Source of the DNA: JACKHA01 sp041401985
GTDB taxonomy: Bacteria; Planctomycetota; Phycisphaerae; Phycisphaerales; UBA1924
Length of the DNA: 64,000 nt
Reading direction: 5' to 3'
Assembly (NCBI GenBank): GCA_041401985.1
Contig: JAWKTE010000012.1
Span: forward strand, 62,001 to 126,000
The translations under genes were made by a program, and so were the position numbers. Positions 9,739-18,905 of the stretch are shown one piece after another (the first letter of the stretch is position 1; the number at the start of each line of letters is the position of its first letter). Under the pieces are notes generated by a model. That model did no database searches and was not told the origin of the DNA. It worked only from the letters and a program-made list of their open reading frames with translations.

Positions 9739-11310
9739 TCACTCCACCACATGCACCGGCCGCGCCGTGTCCTCACCCACCTTCTGCTTCTTCGGCTCGC
9801 CGTCAACATCCGCGATCGTGATCAGCCACACCTCGTCGTTGAACCGCATCTGCAGATGGCACGGCCTGCCCCAGATCACCCGCAGGTTCCGCAGCACCTG
9901 CACCGCCTTGGCCGCGTCCACTTCCAGCCCCGTCCACTGGTGCGCCAGGTACAACTCGCCCCGATTCAGATAGTTCGCGTCCACCACATAGATGAACGGC
10001 TGGCCCATATTCGTGATCTGGTACAGCAGCGACTGCTTGATCCGGTCCAGGTCGCGCGACACGATCCGCAGCTCGCCCGTCTGCGGGTCCTTGCGGTAGT
10101 GGTACATCCGGTGCCGGTCGACGAACTCCTGCGTCAGGAACTCGTCGACGAAGTTCACGTCGTTGTAGATCCGGCGCACCTCGAAGATCTTCTCCCGCCC
10201 CTTCATCGACTTGTCGTCGAACCGCTCACGCTCGCCCAGAGCCTCCATCCGTTCCCACTCCGGCCCGTGCTGCCCGCGGTTCCAGCGCCGCTCGATGTCC
10301 TTGAACAGTTCCACCCCGATCTTGTACGGGTTGAACCCCCCCGCCGGCATGTGCACCACGCCCGAGTGCTGCTCGGCGTAGTCCACGATCTCCGACGCCT
10401 CAAGAAAATGCTCGGTCATCAGTTTCGAGTGCCAGTACGTCGCCCAGCCCTCGTTCATGATCTTCGTCTGGGCCTGCGGCGCGAAGTAGTACGCCTCGTC
10501 GCGGATGATCCCCAGCACGTCCTGCTGCCAGTCCTCCAGCGGCGCGTGGCGCAGCAGGAACAGCAGCACATCCCGCACCGGCTCGCGCGGGAACGCACCC
10601 CGGGCCGCGCGCTGACGCTCCTCGAACTCCTCCCGCTGGCGGCGCATCTCCGACTCGGGGTTGATGAACGGGTCCATGTACTCCTTGGCCGGCAGTTTGT
10701 GCGGGCGGAACCGGTCCCCGTCGTCTCCCTTCTCCTCCAGCATCCCCGGCGGGCGCGGCCCCTCGTGGCTGACGCGCCGCTCCTCCCGCTGCACGAACAC
10801 CGAGTGCGGGTCGATCATGTGCTCGAGGCTCAGGCACGCGTCGAGGAACCGCTCGACCGTCTCGTGCCCGTGCCGCTCGGCGTGCCGGCGCACGCGGGTC
10901 GCGTGGTTCGCCATCTCGTCCATCATCTTCCGGTTCGTCTTGCTGAACCAGAAGTTGTTCTTGAAGAAGTCCGCGTGTCCGTAGACGTGGGCCATCACCA
11001 GTTTCTGGTCCGTGACGGCGTTGGACTCCTGCAGATACGCGTACACCGGGTCGTTGTTGATGACCATCTCGTAGATGCGCCCCATGCCGTAGGCGTCGCG
11101 CTTCGAGAGCTTCTCGAACTCCATGCCCCAGCGCCAGTGCGGGTACCGCACGGGGAACCCGCCGTAGGAGGCGATCTGGTTCATGGTCTCGAAATCCAGG
11201 ACCTCGAAGATGACCTCGAAGAAGTCCAGGCCGTACTCGACGGCCTTGGCCTTGATCCGCTTCATGTGCGCCAGCAGTTCCGGCGAGAGATCGGTCGAGG
11301 TGCGCGCCAT
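9739..11310 (-). CDS. spoVR: SpoVR family protein
   Basis: A 523-residue soluble protein matching SpoVR over its whole length. Recognisable blocks are YGLDFFEVIFEVLDFETMNQIASYGGFPVRYPHWRWG-type sequence at residues 24-62, MAHVYGHADFFKNN at about 107-120, the NEGWATYWH motif near 290 and PYKIG-x2-LFKDI near 330. SpoVR was named for Bacillus spore cortex formation; in Gram-negatives it usually sits with prkA and yeaH and its chemistry is not settled. Neither partner is present here. ATG 11310 directly precedes conserved sequence. It lies convergent to the M14 peptidase gene. Confidence 0.93.
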   Translation of the reverse strand: MARTSTDLSPELLAHMKRIKAKAVEYGLDFFEVIFEVLDFETMNQIASYGGFPVRYPHWRWGMEFEKLSKRDAYGMGRIYEMVINNDPVYAYLQESNAVTDQKLVMAHVYGHADFFKNNFWFSKTNRKMMDEMANHATRVRRHAERHGHETVERFLDACLSLEHMIDPHSVFVQREERRVSHEGPRPPGMLEEKGDDGDRFRPHKLPAKEYMDPFINPESEMRRQREEFEERQRAARGAFPREPVRDVLLFLLRHAPLEDWQQDVLGIIRDEAYYFAPQAQTKIMNEGWATYWHSKLMTEHFLEASEIVDYAEQHSGVVHMPAGGFNPYKIGVELFKDIERRWNRGQHGPEWERMEALGERERFDDKSMKGREKIFEVRRIYNDVNFVDEFLTQEFVDRHRMYHYRKDPQTGELRIVSRDLDRIKQSLLYQITNMGQPFIYVVDANYLNRGELYLAHQWTGLEVDAAKAVQVLRNLRVIWGRPCHLQMRFNDEVWLITIADVDGEPKKQKVGEDTARPVHVVE

Positions 11311-11401
11311 GGGGGCCTCCTGCCCGGATATCGGCTCGTGGGACGGAACACTCTACGAACAGCGGAAGGCGGCGGATCGTTCCCGATTTCGGCACTTGGT
11401 G

Positions 11402-11430
11402 CCTCGATGCCTCCTGCCTTGATGCCTTCC
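11402..11430. repeat. Dispersed GATGCCT repeat (family F)
   Basis: Reads as short imperfect units of CTCGATGCCT / CCTGCCTT / GATGCCTTCC. Related tracts are at 12001-12037 and, inverted, at 58601-58636. All are intergenic. Confidence 0.6.
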
Positions 11431-11451
11431 CCGGCCGTCATGGGCTCCTGT

Positions 11452-11495
11452 GCCACCGAGTCACGCCGGCTCGGAGGCGTTACTCGGTGCCGCCA
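11452..11495. repeat. Hairpin repeat (family A), copy 1
   Basis: CACCGAGTCACGCC at 11454-11467 pairs with GGCGTTACTCGGTG at 11476-11489 around an 8-nt loop, with one mismatch. A 44-bp stretch is identical to copy 2 at 12065-12108. Confidence 0.85.
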
Positions 11496-11507
11496 AACCC
11501 TGGTCTT

Positions 11508-11975
11508 TCAGAACCACGGCCAGATCGCCCACGAGGTAAACACCAGCCAGTACACGGCATACACCCACGCCCCGATCCGGAACAACGCGAGCGTGCTCGC
11601 GATTCGCTGCTCGTGAGCCGGCGGCCGAATGGGCGCGCGAAATGCGAACCAGCCACAAACCACCAGCGCGGCAGTCTGTGCGAGGTCGAACGAGGACTGG
11701 AGCCACCCGTAGATCCCGAATCCATACGTGATGCTCATCGCCACGCGATACGCAAGGAAGGCACCCCCCGCGATGAGCAACGGGACACCAATCCGGCGCA
11801 TCGCCGCCGCGGCCCTCGATGGCGACTCACTCGACGCCGATAGACGCAGCCACAACCCCTCTCCGCACTCCGGGCACCTCGCCCCGCCCACGCCGTGCAA
11901 GTCATACCCGCACGTCGGGCACGCCACATGCCGCTCGGCCAGGAACGCCGCCACCAGCGGATCGGTCTCGCGCAT
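11508..11975 (-). CDS. Zinc-ribbon membrane protein of unknown function
   Basis: A 155-residue protein. The N-terminus carries a CxxC...CxxC zinc ribbon (C19, C22, C34, C37; CPTCGYDLHG then CPECG), a form common in planctomycete membrane proteins. Three hydrophobic segments follow at roughly 60-80, 85-110 and 130-152, so the ribbon should face the cytoplasm with a small membrane domain behind it. Function unknown. Start ATG 11975 gives a compact protein and has TAGACT 7 nt upstream; longer upstream reading is low-complexity. The gene is flanked on both sides by copies of hairpin repeat family A. Confidence 0.75.
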   Translation of the reverse strand: MRETDPLVAAFLAERHVACPTCGYDLHGVGGARCPECGEGLWLRLSASSESPSRAAAAMRRIGVPLLIAGGAFLAYRVAMSITYGFGIYGWLQSSFDLAQTAALVVCGWFAFRAPIRPPAHEQRIASTLALFRIGAWVYAVYWLVFTSWAIWPWF

Positions 11976-11982
11976 GCCGCCG

Positions 11983-11988
11983 AGTCTA
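11983..11988 (-). promoter_or_regulatory. -10-like hexamer for the zinc-ribbon gene
   Basis: TAGACT, 7 nt before the ATG at 11975. No Shine-Dalgarno motif intervenes. Confidence 0.45.
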
Positions 11989-12000
11989 CCGCCAACCCCA

Positions 12001-12037
12001 CTCGATGCCTTGGTGCCTTGTGCCTTGCTGCCTTCCC
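12001..12037. repeat. Dispersed GATGCCT repeat (family F)
   Basis: Tract CTCGATGCCTTGGTGCC followed by TTGTGCCTTGCTGCCTTCC. It is the same family as 11402-11430 and 58601-58636. Confidence 0.6.
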
Positions 12038-12064
12038 CTCCCCTCATCCCGACTTGACCCACCT

Positions 12065-12108
12065 GTGCCACCGAGTCACGCCGGCTCGGAGGCGTTACTC
12101 GGTGCCGA
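12065..12108. repeat. Hairpin repeat (family A), copy 2
   Basis: Identical over 44 bp to copy 1 at 11452-11495, in the same orientation and on the other side of the zinc-ribbon gene. Confidence 0.85.
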
Positions 12109-12147
12109 TCAACCGGACGCCCAGATTCACCACTTGAGCGCACGAGC

Positions 12148-12297
12148 GAGGGGGCAGGGCTTTCCAGCCCTGCCCGCATCGGCGACACGCCCACGCCAAA
12201 CCCCGCCGCCGCCTCGGCTCACCCGCGCCCGACGCCAGCAACCGCCCGCACAGATCACCCGCCGGCCCCTGCGGGGCTGGAAAGCCACGCCCCCTCG
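12148..12297. repeat. MITE-like element with inverted arms (family D)
   Basis: About 150 bp bounded by inverted arms: the left begins CGAGGGGGCAGGGCTTTCC and the right is GGCTGGAAAGCCACGCCCC then CTCG. The left arm is itself a palindrome (GGGCAGGGC...GCCCTGCCC, 12153-12176). A related arm is at 28727-28765. No coding capacity is visible. Confidence 0.6.
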
Positions 12298-12453
12298 CGC
12301 GGAAGCCCACCGCTCCGAGTTGTGACCCAGAATCTCACTTCATACTCCACCCGCGCGCGCCAATTCCTGCCCATATCCGTTCCCACCCTTGAATCCACCC
12401 GCCGCGCCCCCATCATCCGGTACACTCGCCCCGTTCCAAATAAGGAGGCACCC

Positions 12454-13023
12454 ATGCCCGCCACCTTCGACCGCGCCACCCTCATGCCCCTCTTCGAGGA
12501 ACTCCAGGCCGCCAAGAAACGCATGGCCGACGCCCTCAAGGCCGCGGCCCGCATGCCCGTCCAGGACTACACCTTCCAGACCACCGCCGGCCCCGTCGCG
12601 CTCTCGGCCCTGTTCGGCCCGAAGGACGACCTGGTCGTCGTCCACAACATGGGGCGCTCGTGCGTCTACTGCACCATGTGGGCCGACGGGCTCAATGGCC
12701 TGGCCCCCCACCTGGCCGACCGGGCCGCGTTCGCACTCAGCAGCCCCGACGACCCGGCGACCCAGGCCCAGTTCGCCGCCTCGCGCGCCTGGCGTTTCCC
12801 GATCGTCAGCACCCAGGGCACCACCTTCGCCGCCGACATGGGCTTTGCCCAGGGCAGCGGCACCATGCCCGGCTACTCCGTGTTCCGCCGCCAGCCCGAC
12901 GGCACGATCACCCGCACCGGCGCCTCGTTCTTCGGCCCCGGCGACGACTACTGCGCCATCTGGCCCATGATGGAGCAGATGGAAGGCGGCGTGGGCGGGT
13001 GGTCGCCGAAGTACCAGTACTGA
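12454..13023 (+). CDS. DUF899 family thioredoxin-like protein
   Basis: A 189-residue cytoplasmic protein of the DUF899 family, which has a thioredoxin-like fold. The redox-type motif is GRSCVYCTMWADG (C70, C73). Blocks such as FGPKDDLVVVHNMG before it and PGYSVFRRQPDGTI plus a GDDYCAIWPM segment near the C-terminus are typical. The family's substrate is not established; a disulfide or peroxide role is an inference from the fold. Start ATG 12454 has a strong AAGGAGG 5 bases upstream and TACACT about 30 bases upstream. tgt follows 42 bases downstream on the same strand. Confidence 0.85.
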   Translation: MPATFDRATLMPLFEELQAAKKRMADALKAAARMPVQDYTFQTTAGPVALSALFGPKDDLVVVHNMGRSCVYCTMWADGLNGLAPHLADRAAFALSSPDDPATQAQFAASRAWRFPIVSTQGTTFAADMGFAQGSGTMPGYSVFRRQPDGTITRTGASFFGPGDDYCAIWPMMEQMEGGVGGWSPKYQY

Positions 13024-13065
13024 TCGAGCATCGGCGCCGGGCTCGCGCACCAACAATCCGCCCGG

Positions 13066-14406
13066 ATGCCCTCCCCCCTCTCCTTCTCCATCGCCGGCCG
13101 CTCACGCCTCACCGGCGCCCGCGTCGGGCGCATCACCACGCCCCACGGCTCGATCGACACCCCCGCCTTCATGCCCGTGGGCACCCGCGGCACCGTCAAG
13201 GGCATCCTCCCGCGCGATGTCGCCGCCACCGGCGCCCAGATCCTGCTCAACAACACCTACCACCTGCTGCTCCGACCCGGCCCCGAGACTGTCCGTGCCC
13301 TCGGCGGCGTCCACCGATTCATGGGCTGGGACCGCCCCATCCTCACCGACTCCGGCGGCTACCAGGCCTTCTCCATGGCCGACACCAACGCCGTCGACGA
13401 CGACGGCGTGACCTTCAAGTCCATCGTCGACGGACGGGCCATCCGCCTCACCCCCGAACGCGCCACCCACGTCCAGAACGACCTCGGTTCCGACATCATC
13501 ATGGCGTTCGATGACTGCCCGCCGAGCGCGTTGCCCGACGACGACCGGGCCTCGATCGACTCTGCCGCGGCCGCCGGCGACGACTCGTCCACAGGGCCGG
13601 GCCCGTCCGCCGAACCCCAAGCCCCCGCACGGCGCGACCCGCGCCTCGCTCGCTCCATCGCCCGCGACGCCAGCCGCGGCCACTACGACCACGCCGCCCG
13701 CCTCCGCGTCGCCGCCGACCGCACCATCCGCTGGCTCGAACGCTGCAAAGCCGCCCACCAGCGCCCGCACGACCAGGCCCTCTTCGGCATCGTCCAGGGC
13801 GGCACCGACCTTGCCATGCGCTCCCGCTGCGTGACCGACATCTGCTCGATCGAACTGCCCGGCTACGCCATCGGCGGCGTCGCGGTCGGCGAGGCCAGCG
13901 AGCAGATCGCCTCAGTCGTCCGCCACACCGCCCCGCTCATGCCCGACGCCAAGCCGCGATACCTCATGGGCGTCGGCTACGAGCGGGACCTGGTCGCCGC
14001 GGTCTGCGCCGGGGTCGACATGTTCGACTGCGTCCTGCCCACCCGCAACGGGCGCAACGCGAGCGCCTTCACCCCCACCGGCCAGATCCGCCTCCGCAAC
14101 GCGAAATACGCCGAGGACCCGGCCCCCATCGACCCCGCCTGCGACTGCCCGGCCTGCGACCCCGCCGCCCATGGCTGGGCGATCCCGGCCCCGTTCAGCC
14201 GGGCCTACCTCCGCCACCTGTTCATGGCCGGCGAGATGCTGGGCCCGATCCTGGTCACGCTCCACAACCTCCGCCACTTCCAGCGGTTGATGGTGGACTT
14301 ACGCCGGGCCGCGGCTCAAGATTCGTGGTCGGACCTGGCCCGGGCCTGGCCCGTGGCCGCCCCGGGCCTTCCACCCGGGCTCGTCCCGCCCGAGTCACTC
14401 CGCTGA
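13066..14406 (+). CDS. tgt: tRNA-guanine transglycosylase with an internal insertion
   Basis: Exchanges guanine 34 of Asn, Asp, His and Tyr tRNAs for a queuosine precursor. The base-binding Asp lies in TDSGGYQAFSM (about residue 95), the nucleophile Asp in MFDCVLPTRNGRNA (about 321), and the zinc site in CDCPACD (about 359-364) plus a downstream His. At 446 residues it is about 70 longer than usual: residues of roughly 158-200 are an acidic, Ser/Ala/Pro-rich insert between MAFDDCPPS and the ARDASRGHYDHAARL stretch, probably a surface loop. tgt-yajC-secDF is a widely conserved order, and all three run the same way here. Confidence 0.95.
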   Translation: MPSPLSFSIAGRSRLTGARVGRITTPHGSIDTPAFMPVGTRGTVKGILPRDVAATGAQILLNNTYHLLLRPGPETVRALGGVHRFMGWDRPILTDSGGYQAFSMADTNAVDDDGVTFKSIVDGRAIRLTPERATHVQNDLGSDIIMAFDDCPPSALPDDDRASIDSAAAAGDDSSTGPGPSAEPQAPARRDPRLARSIARDASRGHYDHAARLRVAADRTIRWLERCKAAHQRPHDQALFGIVQGGTDLAMRSRCVTDICSIELPGYAIGGVAVGEASEQIASVVRHTAPLMPDAKPRYLMGVGYERDLVAAVCAGVDMFDCVLPTRNGRNASAFTPTGQIRLRNAKYAEDPAPIDPACDCPACDPAAHGWAIPAPFSRAYLRHLFMAGEMLGPILVTLHNLRHFQRLMVDLRRAAAQDSWSDLARAWPVAAPGLPPGLVPPESLR

Positions 14407-14452
14407 TCCCGACCCCGCCCCGGCCCTCCGCCCGGGCACGCAAGGACCTTCG

Positions 14453-15010
14453 ATGCACGATCCGATGCCCCTGGCGCCCGTTCTCGCCCAGTTCGCCCTC
14501 GCCCAGCCCGAAGCCGGGGCCGCCCCGCCCGCTGGCGGAGCCGAGATGATGGGCGGCCCGTCCACCGGCGCCGCCGGCCCGACCGCCACAGGCACCCAGG
14601 CCCCCGGCGGCCTGACCTCGGGCGGCGGCCCCCCCCAGCCCAGGGGCATGTTCGACCCCTCCATGATGCTCATCGTCGTCATGGTCGGCATGCTGGCCCT
14701 GATGATGTGGACCGCCTCCCGCCGCCAGAAGAAGGAGCGGGCCGAGCGCGAGAACCTGATGAACTCCCTCCGAAAGGGCGACACCGTCCTGACCATCGGG
14801 GGCATCAAGGGCGTGATCGCCGAGAACCCCGACGGCAAGGACGAGATCGTCCTGACCGTCGACGAGACCACCCGCAACCGCATCCGCTTCGTCAAAACCG
14901 CCATCACCCAGGTCGTCCGGGGCGATTCGGTGATCGACGTCAAGTCCGATCGCCAGGGCTCAACCGCCAACGCGGGCGGGGCGGCCGTCGCCGCCGGCGC
15001 CTCGGCCTGA
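14453..15010 (+). CDS. yajC: Preprotein translocase accessory subunit YajC
   Basis: A 185-residue inner-membrane protein that associates with SecDF. After an unusually long Ala/Gly/Pro-rich N-terminus (about 60 residues) there is one membrane helix at about 64-84 (SMMLIVVMVGMLALMMW), then the conserved RRQKKERAERENLMNSLRKGD and TIGGIKGVI blocks of YajC. Most YajC proteins are about 110 residues, so the N-terminal and C-terminal Ala-rich extensions are specific to this lineage. It lies 46 bases after tgt and 171 before secDF. ATG 14453 is the first start in frame. Confidence 0.93.
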   Translation: MHDPMPLAPVLAQFALAQPEAGAAPPAGGAEMMGGPSTGAAGPTATGTQAPGGLTSGGGPPQPRGMFDPSMMLIVVMVGMLALMMWTASRRQKKERAERENLMNSLRKGDTVLTIGGIKGVIAENPDGKDEIVLTVDETTRNRIRFVKTAITQVVRGDSVIDVKSDRQGSTANAGGAAVAAGASA

Positions 15011-15181
15011 CGCGCACCGGACGAACGGGCGGAGTCGTTCGAACCGCACCCGATCTCAACCTACCATCCGCCCTCTTGAACCCGCGCCGCCACCCGGCGG
15101 CCCCAGACCGGCGCCAGACCGGCCCCCACCGGACGGCGGGCGATCGCTCCCGCTCTCCCCTGCCTGCGGACGACCCACTCG

Positions 15182-18100
15182 ATGCGTCAACTCGTGCGAA
15201 CGGCGGTCCTGGTCGTGGTCGTGATGGCCATCTTCACGATCTCGATCTTCCCAGCCGACAAGAACCTCAAACTCGGCAAGGACCTCCGCGGCGGCGTCAG
15301 CCTCATCTACTCCGTCGCCATCGGCCCGGGCGAGAGCGCCGACCAGGTCCTCGAACGCACCATCGACGTGCTCAAACGCCGCGTCGACCCGGACGGCCTG
15401 TTCGAGATCTCGATGGTCGCCGCCGGGCGCGACCGCATCGAGATCACGATGCCCCTGCCGGGCGAGCGCGTGAAGGAACTCCGGGCCCAGTACGAGGCGG
15501 CCCTGGAGGCCGTCGGGCGCATGGCCCTGACCGACAGCGAGTTCAACCGCCTGATGGCGATGGAACGCGCGGCCCGCGAGGCGGAGATCACCCGCATCGC
15601 CCAGGGCAACGCGCCGCTGGAGGCCAACCTCCGGGCCGCGGCCACCGCCGCCGACACCGGGCGCGACGCCGCCCGGGCCGTCTCCCAAGCCATCGCCTCC
15701 GGCTCGCCCGCCGAGGAGATCGACAACCTCGCGGCCATGAAGGCCGACGCCGACGCCCGGTTCGCCTCGATCCGGGCCGAGGTGCTCGGCTCGTCGCTGA
15801 CCGCGGAGATGGTCCGCCAGGCGCTGTCGCTCTCGAACCGCGAGTCGCGTCTCGAGAACGAGGACACCGGGCAGATGGTGCCGATCCCCAGCGAGCGTGA
15901 GCGGGCCCTCGACGCCCTCCGCGAGCGGTTCCCCGAGTCCCGCCAAGCCCTCGAGAACGTCGTCGCGGCGTACAACCAGTACACCGCCGAACGCCGCACC
16001 CTCGACGACCCGCAGGACCTGGTCCGCCTGCTGCGCGGCTCGGGCGTGCTCAACTTCCGCATCACCGTCGATCCGGGCCAGCACCCCGACGAGCAGCGCC
16101 TCCGCTCCGAACTCCGCGAACGTGGCCCGACCGGCACCTCCGCCGCCGACGCCCGCTGGTTCAAAATCAACCAGATCCGCACCTGGTATAGCTCGCTGCA
16201 GACCTATGAGGCGCTGACCGCCAACCCGGCCGGGTACTTCCTGGCCCGCGGCTACGTCGTCGAGGAATGGGGGGGCGAGTACTGGATGCTCTGCTGGGAC
16301 GTGGACGGGTACCGCCTCACTTCCGCCGAGGGCCAGTGGGCCGTCGCCGCCGCCTTCCCGCAGTCGGACAGCCGGGGACGCCCCGGCATCGGCTTCCAGA
16401 TGGACCCGCGCGGCGCCACGCTGCTCGGCCGACTCACTGGCTCGCATGTCGGCGACCAGATGGCCGTCCTGCTCGACGACGAGGTCTACACCGCCCCCAA
16501 CCTGAACAGCCAGATCTCCCGCAGCGGCATCATCGAGGGCGCCTTCAGCCAGCAGGAGATCCAGTACATCGTCCGCGTCCTGTCCGCCGGCTCGCTCCAG
16601 GCCAAACTCAGCCGCGAACCGATCAGCCAGATCACCATCGGCCCGGAACTGGGCCTGGACAACCTCCAGCAGGGCGTCAAGGCCGGCTGGATCGCCCTGG
16701 CGGTCGTCGGCGGGTTCATGGTGGTGTACTACTTCCTCTACGGCATCGTCGCGCTGGTGTGCCTGGTCAGCACCGCGCTGCTCATCCTGGGCGCGATGGC
16801 CCTGCAGGAGGCCGCGTTCAGCCTCCCCGGCATCGCGGGCATCATCCTCACCTTCGGCATGGCGGTGGACGCCAACGTGCTGATCTTCGAGCGCGTCCGC
16901 GAGGAACTCAACGCCGGCAAGGACCTGCGCACCGCCATCCGCCTGGGCTTCGCCAAGGCCCTGTCCGCGATCGTCGACGGCAACGTCACGAACCTGATCG
17001 TCTGCATCGTGCTCGTGCTGCCCGGCGTCGCCACGCCGGAGATCAAGGGCTTCGCGATCACGCTGGGCGTCGGCGTGCTGGCGACGCTGTTCTCGGCGCT
17101 CGTGATCGGGCGGCTCATCCTCAACCTCTTCCTCGCGGCGGGCATGCGCCGGATGAAGATGCTCCCGATGGCCGTGCCGTTCATCGACCGCCTCCTGACG
17201 CCGAACATCAACTGGCTCAAGGGCCGGTGGGTGTTCGCGGGCATCTCAACTGTCTACGTCGCGCTGGGCCTGGGCATGGTCGCGTTCCGCGGCAACCTCA
17301 TGCTCGACACCGAGTTCCGAGGCGGCACCAAGGTCACCGTCCAGTTCCGCCCCGGCGCCGACGGCACCCTGCCCACCCGCGCCATGGTCGACGAGCAGAT
17401 CCGCGGGCCCGAGGGCGTGCTGGCCCATCTGGAGCAGCAGGCCGCCGATCTCGCCGAAGTCGCCGCCCGCCCGGGCGCGACCGAGCAGCAGCGTTCCGAC
17501 GCCCAGGCGGTCCAGCGCCGCCTCACCGCCGTCGAGCAGCTCCGCAACGCCGACATCCTGCCCGTCAACCCGCGGGCCGACGGCGTGACCTCCGACCGCT
17601 TCACCATCAAGTCTCTCGTGACCGACGCCCCCGCGGTGCTCACCACCATCACCAGCGGGTTCGCCGACTTTGCGTTCGATATCGACGGGCGTCCGGCCCT
17701 TCCGTTCGCCGGCTCGACCATCCCGGTCAACGAGATCCGCTCGGCCCCGGTCTACCCGATCCTCACGCCCCGACTGGCCGGGGCCGTGCCCGGCGTGGAC
17801 GCGACCAGCGACGTCGACGTGACCGCTTTCCAAGGCGGCGTGGCCATCCTGCTCGAAGGGTTCGCCACCCCGCCCTCGCTCGAGGACATCCGCGTCTCGC
17901 TCGAGGACATGCGCCAGAAGCCCGACTTCTCCTCGACGCTGGCCCGCGACTGGGACGTGCGCGTCCTGGCCGGCACCGACGCCGCGGTGCAGCGGGCGGT
18001 CGTGCTCGTGGCCGATGAGAACCTCTCGTTCTTCGACAACGAGGACCGGTGGTGGAGCCAACTGGCCCGCACCGAGTGGTCGCTCACCGCCCAGGGCCTG

Positions 18101-18748
18101 ACCGACCCGACCACGCTGGCCCAGGTCGAGAACTTCAGCCCGCAGGTGGCCGACACGATCCGGGCCCAGGCGATCGCGGCCGTCACGCTCTCGTTCCTGC
18201 TGATCCTCATCTATTGCTGGGTGCGGTTCGGCTCGGTGCGGTACTCGATGGGCGCGATCGCCTGCTCGGTGCACGACTGCCTGACGGTGCTCGGGCTGAT
18301 CGCCCTGTGCGAGATCGTGTACGAGAGCGAGGCCCTGGCCTCGGTCGCCCAGTCGATCGGCATCATGCCCTTCAAGATCGACCTGAACCTGATCGCCGCG
18401 ATCCTGACGATCATCGGCTACTCGCTCAACGACACGATCATCGTGCTGGACCGCATCCGCGAGACCAAGGGCAAACTGCCCTACGAGACCGCCGAGGTCA
18501 TCAACACCTCGATCAACCAGACGATCAGCCGCACGGTGATCACCTCGGGCACGACGCTGCTCTCGGCGATCATCCTGTACTCGTTCGGGGGCGAGGGCGT
18601 GCGTGCGTTCGCGTTCGCGCTGATCGTCGGCATCGTGGTCGGGACGTACTCCTCGATCGCGGTGGCCGCCCCGATCGTGTGGTCGAGCAAGCGGTCCGGC
18701 CAGCCCGAAACGCCCGACGAGGACGACACCAAGGCCCTGCCCGCCTGA
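15182..18748 (+). CDS. secDF: Fused protein translocase subunit SecDF
   Basis: A single 1188-residue protein joins SecD (about 1-670) and SecF (about 675-1188), which together use the proton gradient to pull exported proteins through SecYEG. SecD has a membrane helix at 8-25, the DLRGGVSL motif at about 35-42, a large periplasmic region to about 500 and five helices including the TFGMAVDANVLIFERV motif (about 558-575). SecF has its own first helix (about 684-704), DTEFRGGTKV, and TIIGYSLNDTIIVLDRIRE near 1080. The periplasmic part of SecD carries a long charged Ala/Glu-rich insertion (about 100-270). TACCAT about 115 bases upstream is a possible promoter. Confidence 0.97.
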   Translation: MRQLVRTAVLVVVVMAIFTISIFPADKNLKLGKDLRGGVSLIYSVAIGPGESADQVLERTIDVLKRRVDPDGLFEISMVAAGRDRIEITMPLPGERVKELRAQYEAALEAVGRMALTDSEFNRLMAMERAAREAEITRIAQGNAPLEANLRAAATAADTGRDAARAVSQAIASGSPAEEIDNLAAMKADADARFASIRAEVLGSSLTAEMVRQALSLSNRESRLENEDTGQMVPIPSERERALDALRERFPESRQALENVVAAYNQYTAERRTLDDPQDLVRLLRGSGVLNFRITVDPGQHPDEQRLRSELRERGPTGTSAADARWFKINQIRTWYSSLQTYEALTANPAGYFLARGYVVEEWGGEYWMLCWDVDGYRLTSAEGQWAVAAAFPQSDSRGRPGIGFQMDPRGATLLGRLTGSHVGDQMAVLLDDEVYTAPNLNSQISRSGIIEGAFSQQEIQYIVRVLSAGSLQAKLSREPISQITIGPELGLDNLQQGVKAGWIALAVVGGFMVVYYFLYGIVALVCLVSTALLILGAMALQEAAFSLPGIAGIILTFGMAVDANVLIFERVREELNAGKDLRTAIRLGFAKALSAIVDGNVTNLIVCIVLVLPGVATPEIKGFAITLGVGVLATLFSALVIGRLILNLFLAAGMRRMKMLPMAVPFIDRLLTPNINWLKGRWVFAGISTVYVALGLGMVAFRGNLMLDTEFRGGTKVTVQFRPGADGTLPTRAMVDEQIRGPEGVLAHLEQQAADLAEVAARPGATEQQRSDAQAVQRRLTAVEQLRNADILPVNPRADGVTSDRFTIKSLVTDAPAVLTTITSGFADFAFDIDGRPALPFAGSTIPVNEIRSAPVYPILTPRLAGAVPGVDATSDVDVTAFQGGVAILLEGFATPPSLEDIRVSLEDMRQKPDFSSTLARDWDVRVLAGTDAAVQRAVVLVADENLSFFDNEDRWWSQLARTEWSLTAQGLTDPTTLAQVENFSPQVADTIRAQAIAAVTLSFLLILIYCWVRFGSVRYSMGAIACSVHDCLTVLGLIALCEIVYESEALASVAQSIGIMPFKIDLNLIAAILTIIGYSLNDTIIVLDRIRETKGKLPYETAEVINTSINQTISRTVITSGTTLLSAIILYSFGGEGVRAFAFALIVGIVVGTYSSIAVAAPIVWSSKRSGQPETPDEDDTKALPA

Positions 18749-18760
18749 TCCCGATCCGGG

Positions 18761-18834
18761 CACGCGAGCCGGAGCGTCCCCGCCCCGGTCCCCCAACCGC
18801 GCGCGAGCCGGGGCGTCCCCGCCCCGGTCCCCCC
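18761..18834. repeat. Tandem hairpin repeat (family C), two copies
   Basis: Two units of GCGAGCCGG/AGCGTCCCC then GCCCCGGTCC lie between secDF and the LysM gene. Each can fold on CGGGGCG/CGCCCCG-type complementarity. Three copies in the opposite orientation are at 44167-44280. Confidence 0.75.
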
Positions 18835-18905
18835 GCCCCCCTGCCGACGCGTACAGTGCCCGTGCCGCCCACTCGCCCACCCAGGAAGGACCCGGGGAGG
18901 CCGCC

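Larger units (their letters stand above)
11976..12453. other. Gene-free stretch rich in repeats
   Basis: No convincing gene. It holds the leaderless promoter of the zinc-ribbon gene (11983-11988), a family F tract (12001-12037), hairpin A copy 2 (12065-12108), the inverted-arm element (12148-12297), and the promoter of the DUF899 gene (TACACT at about 12420). Confidence 0.7.
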
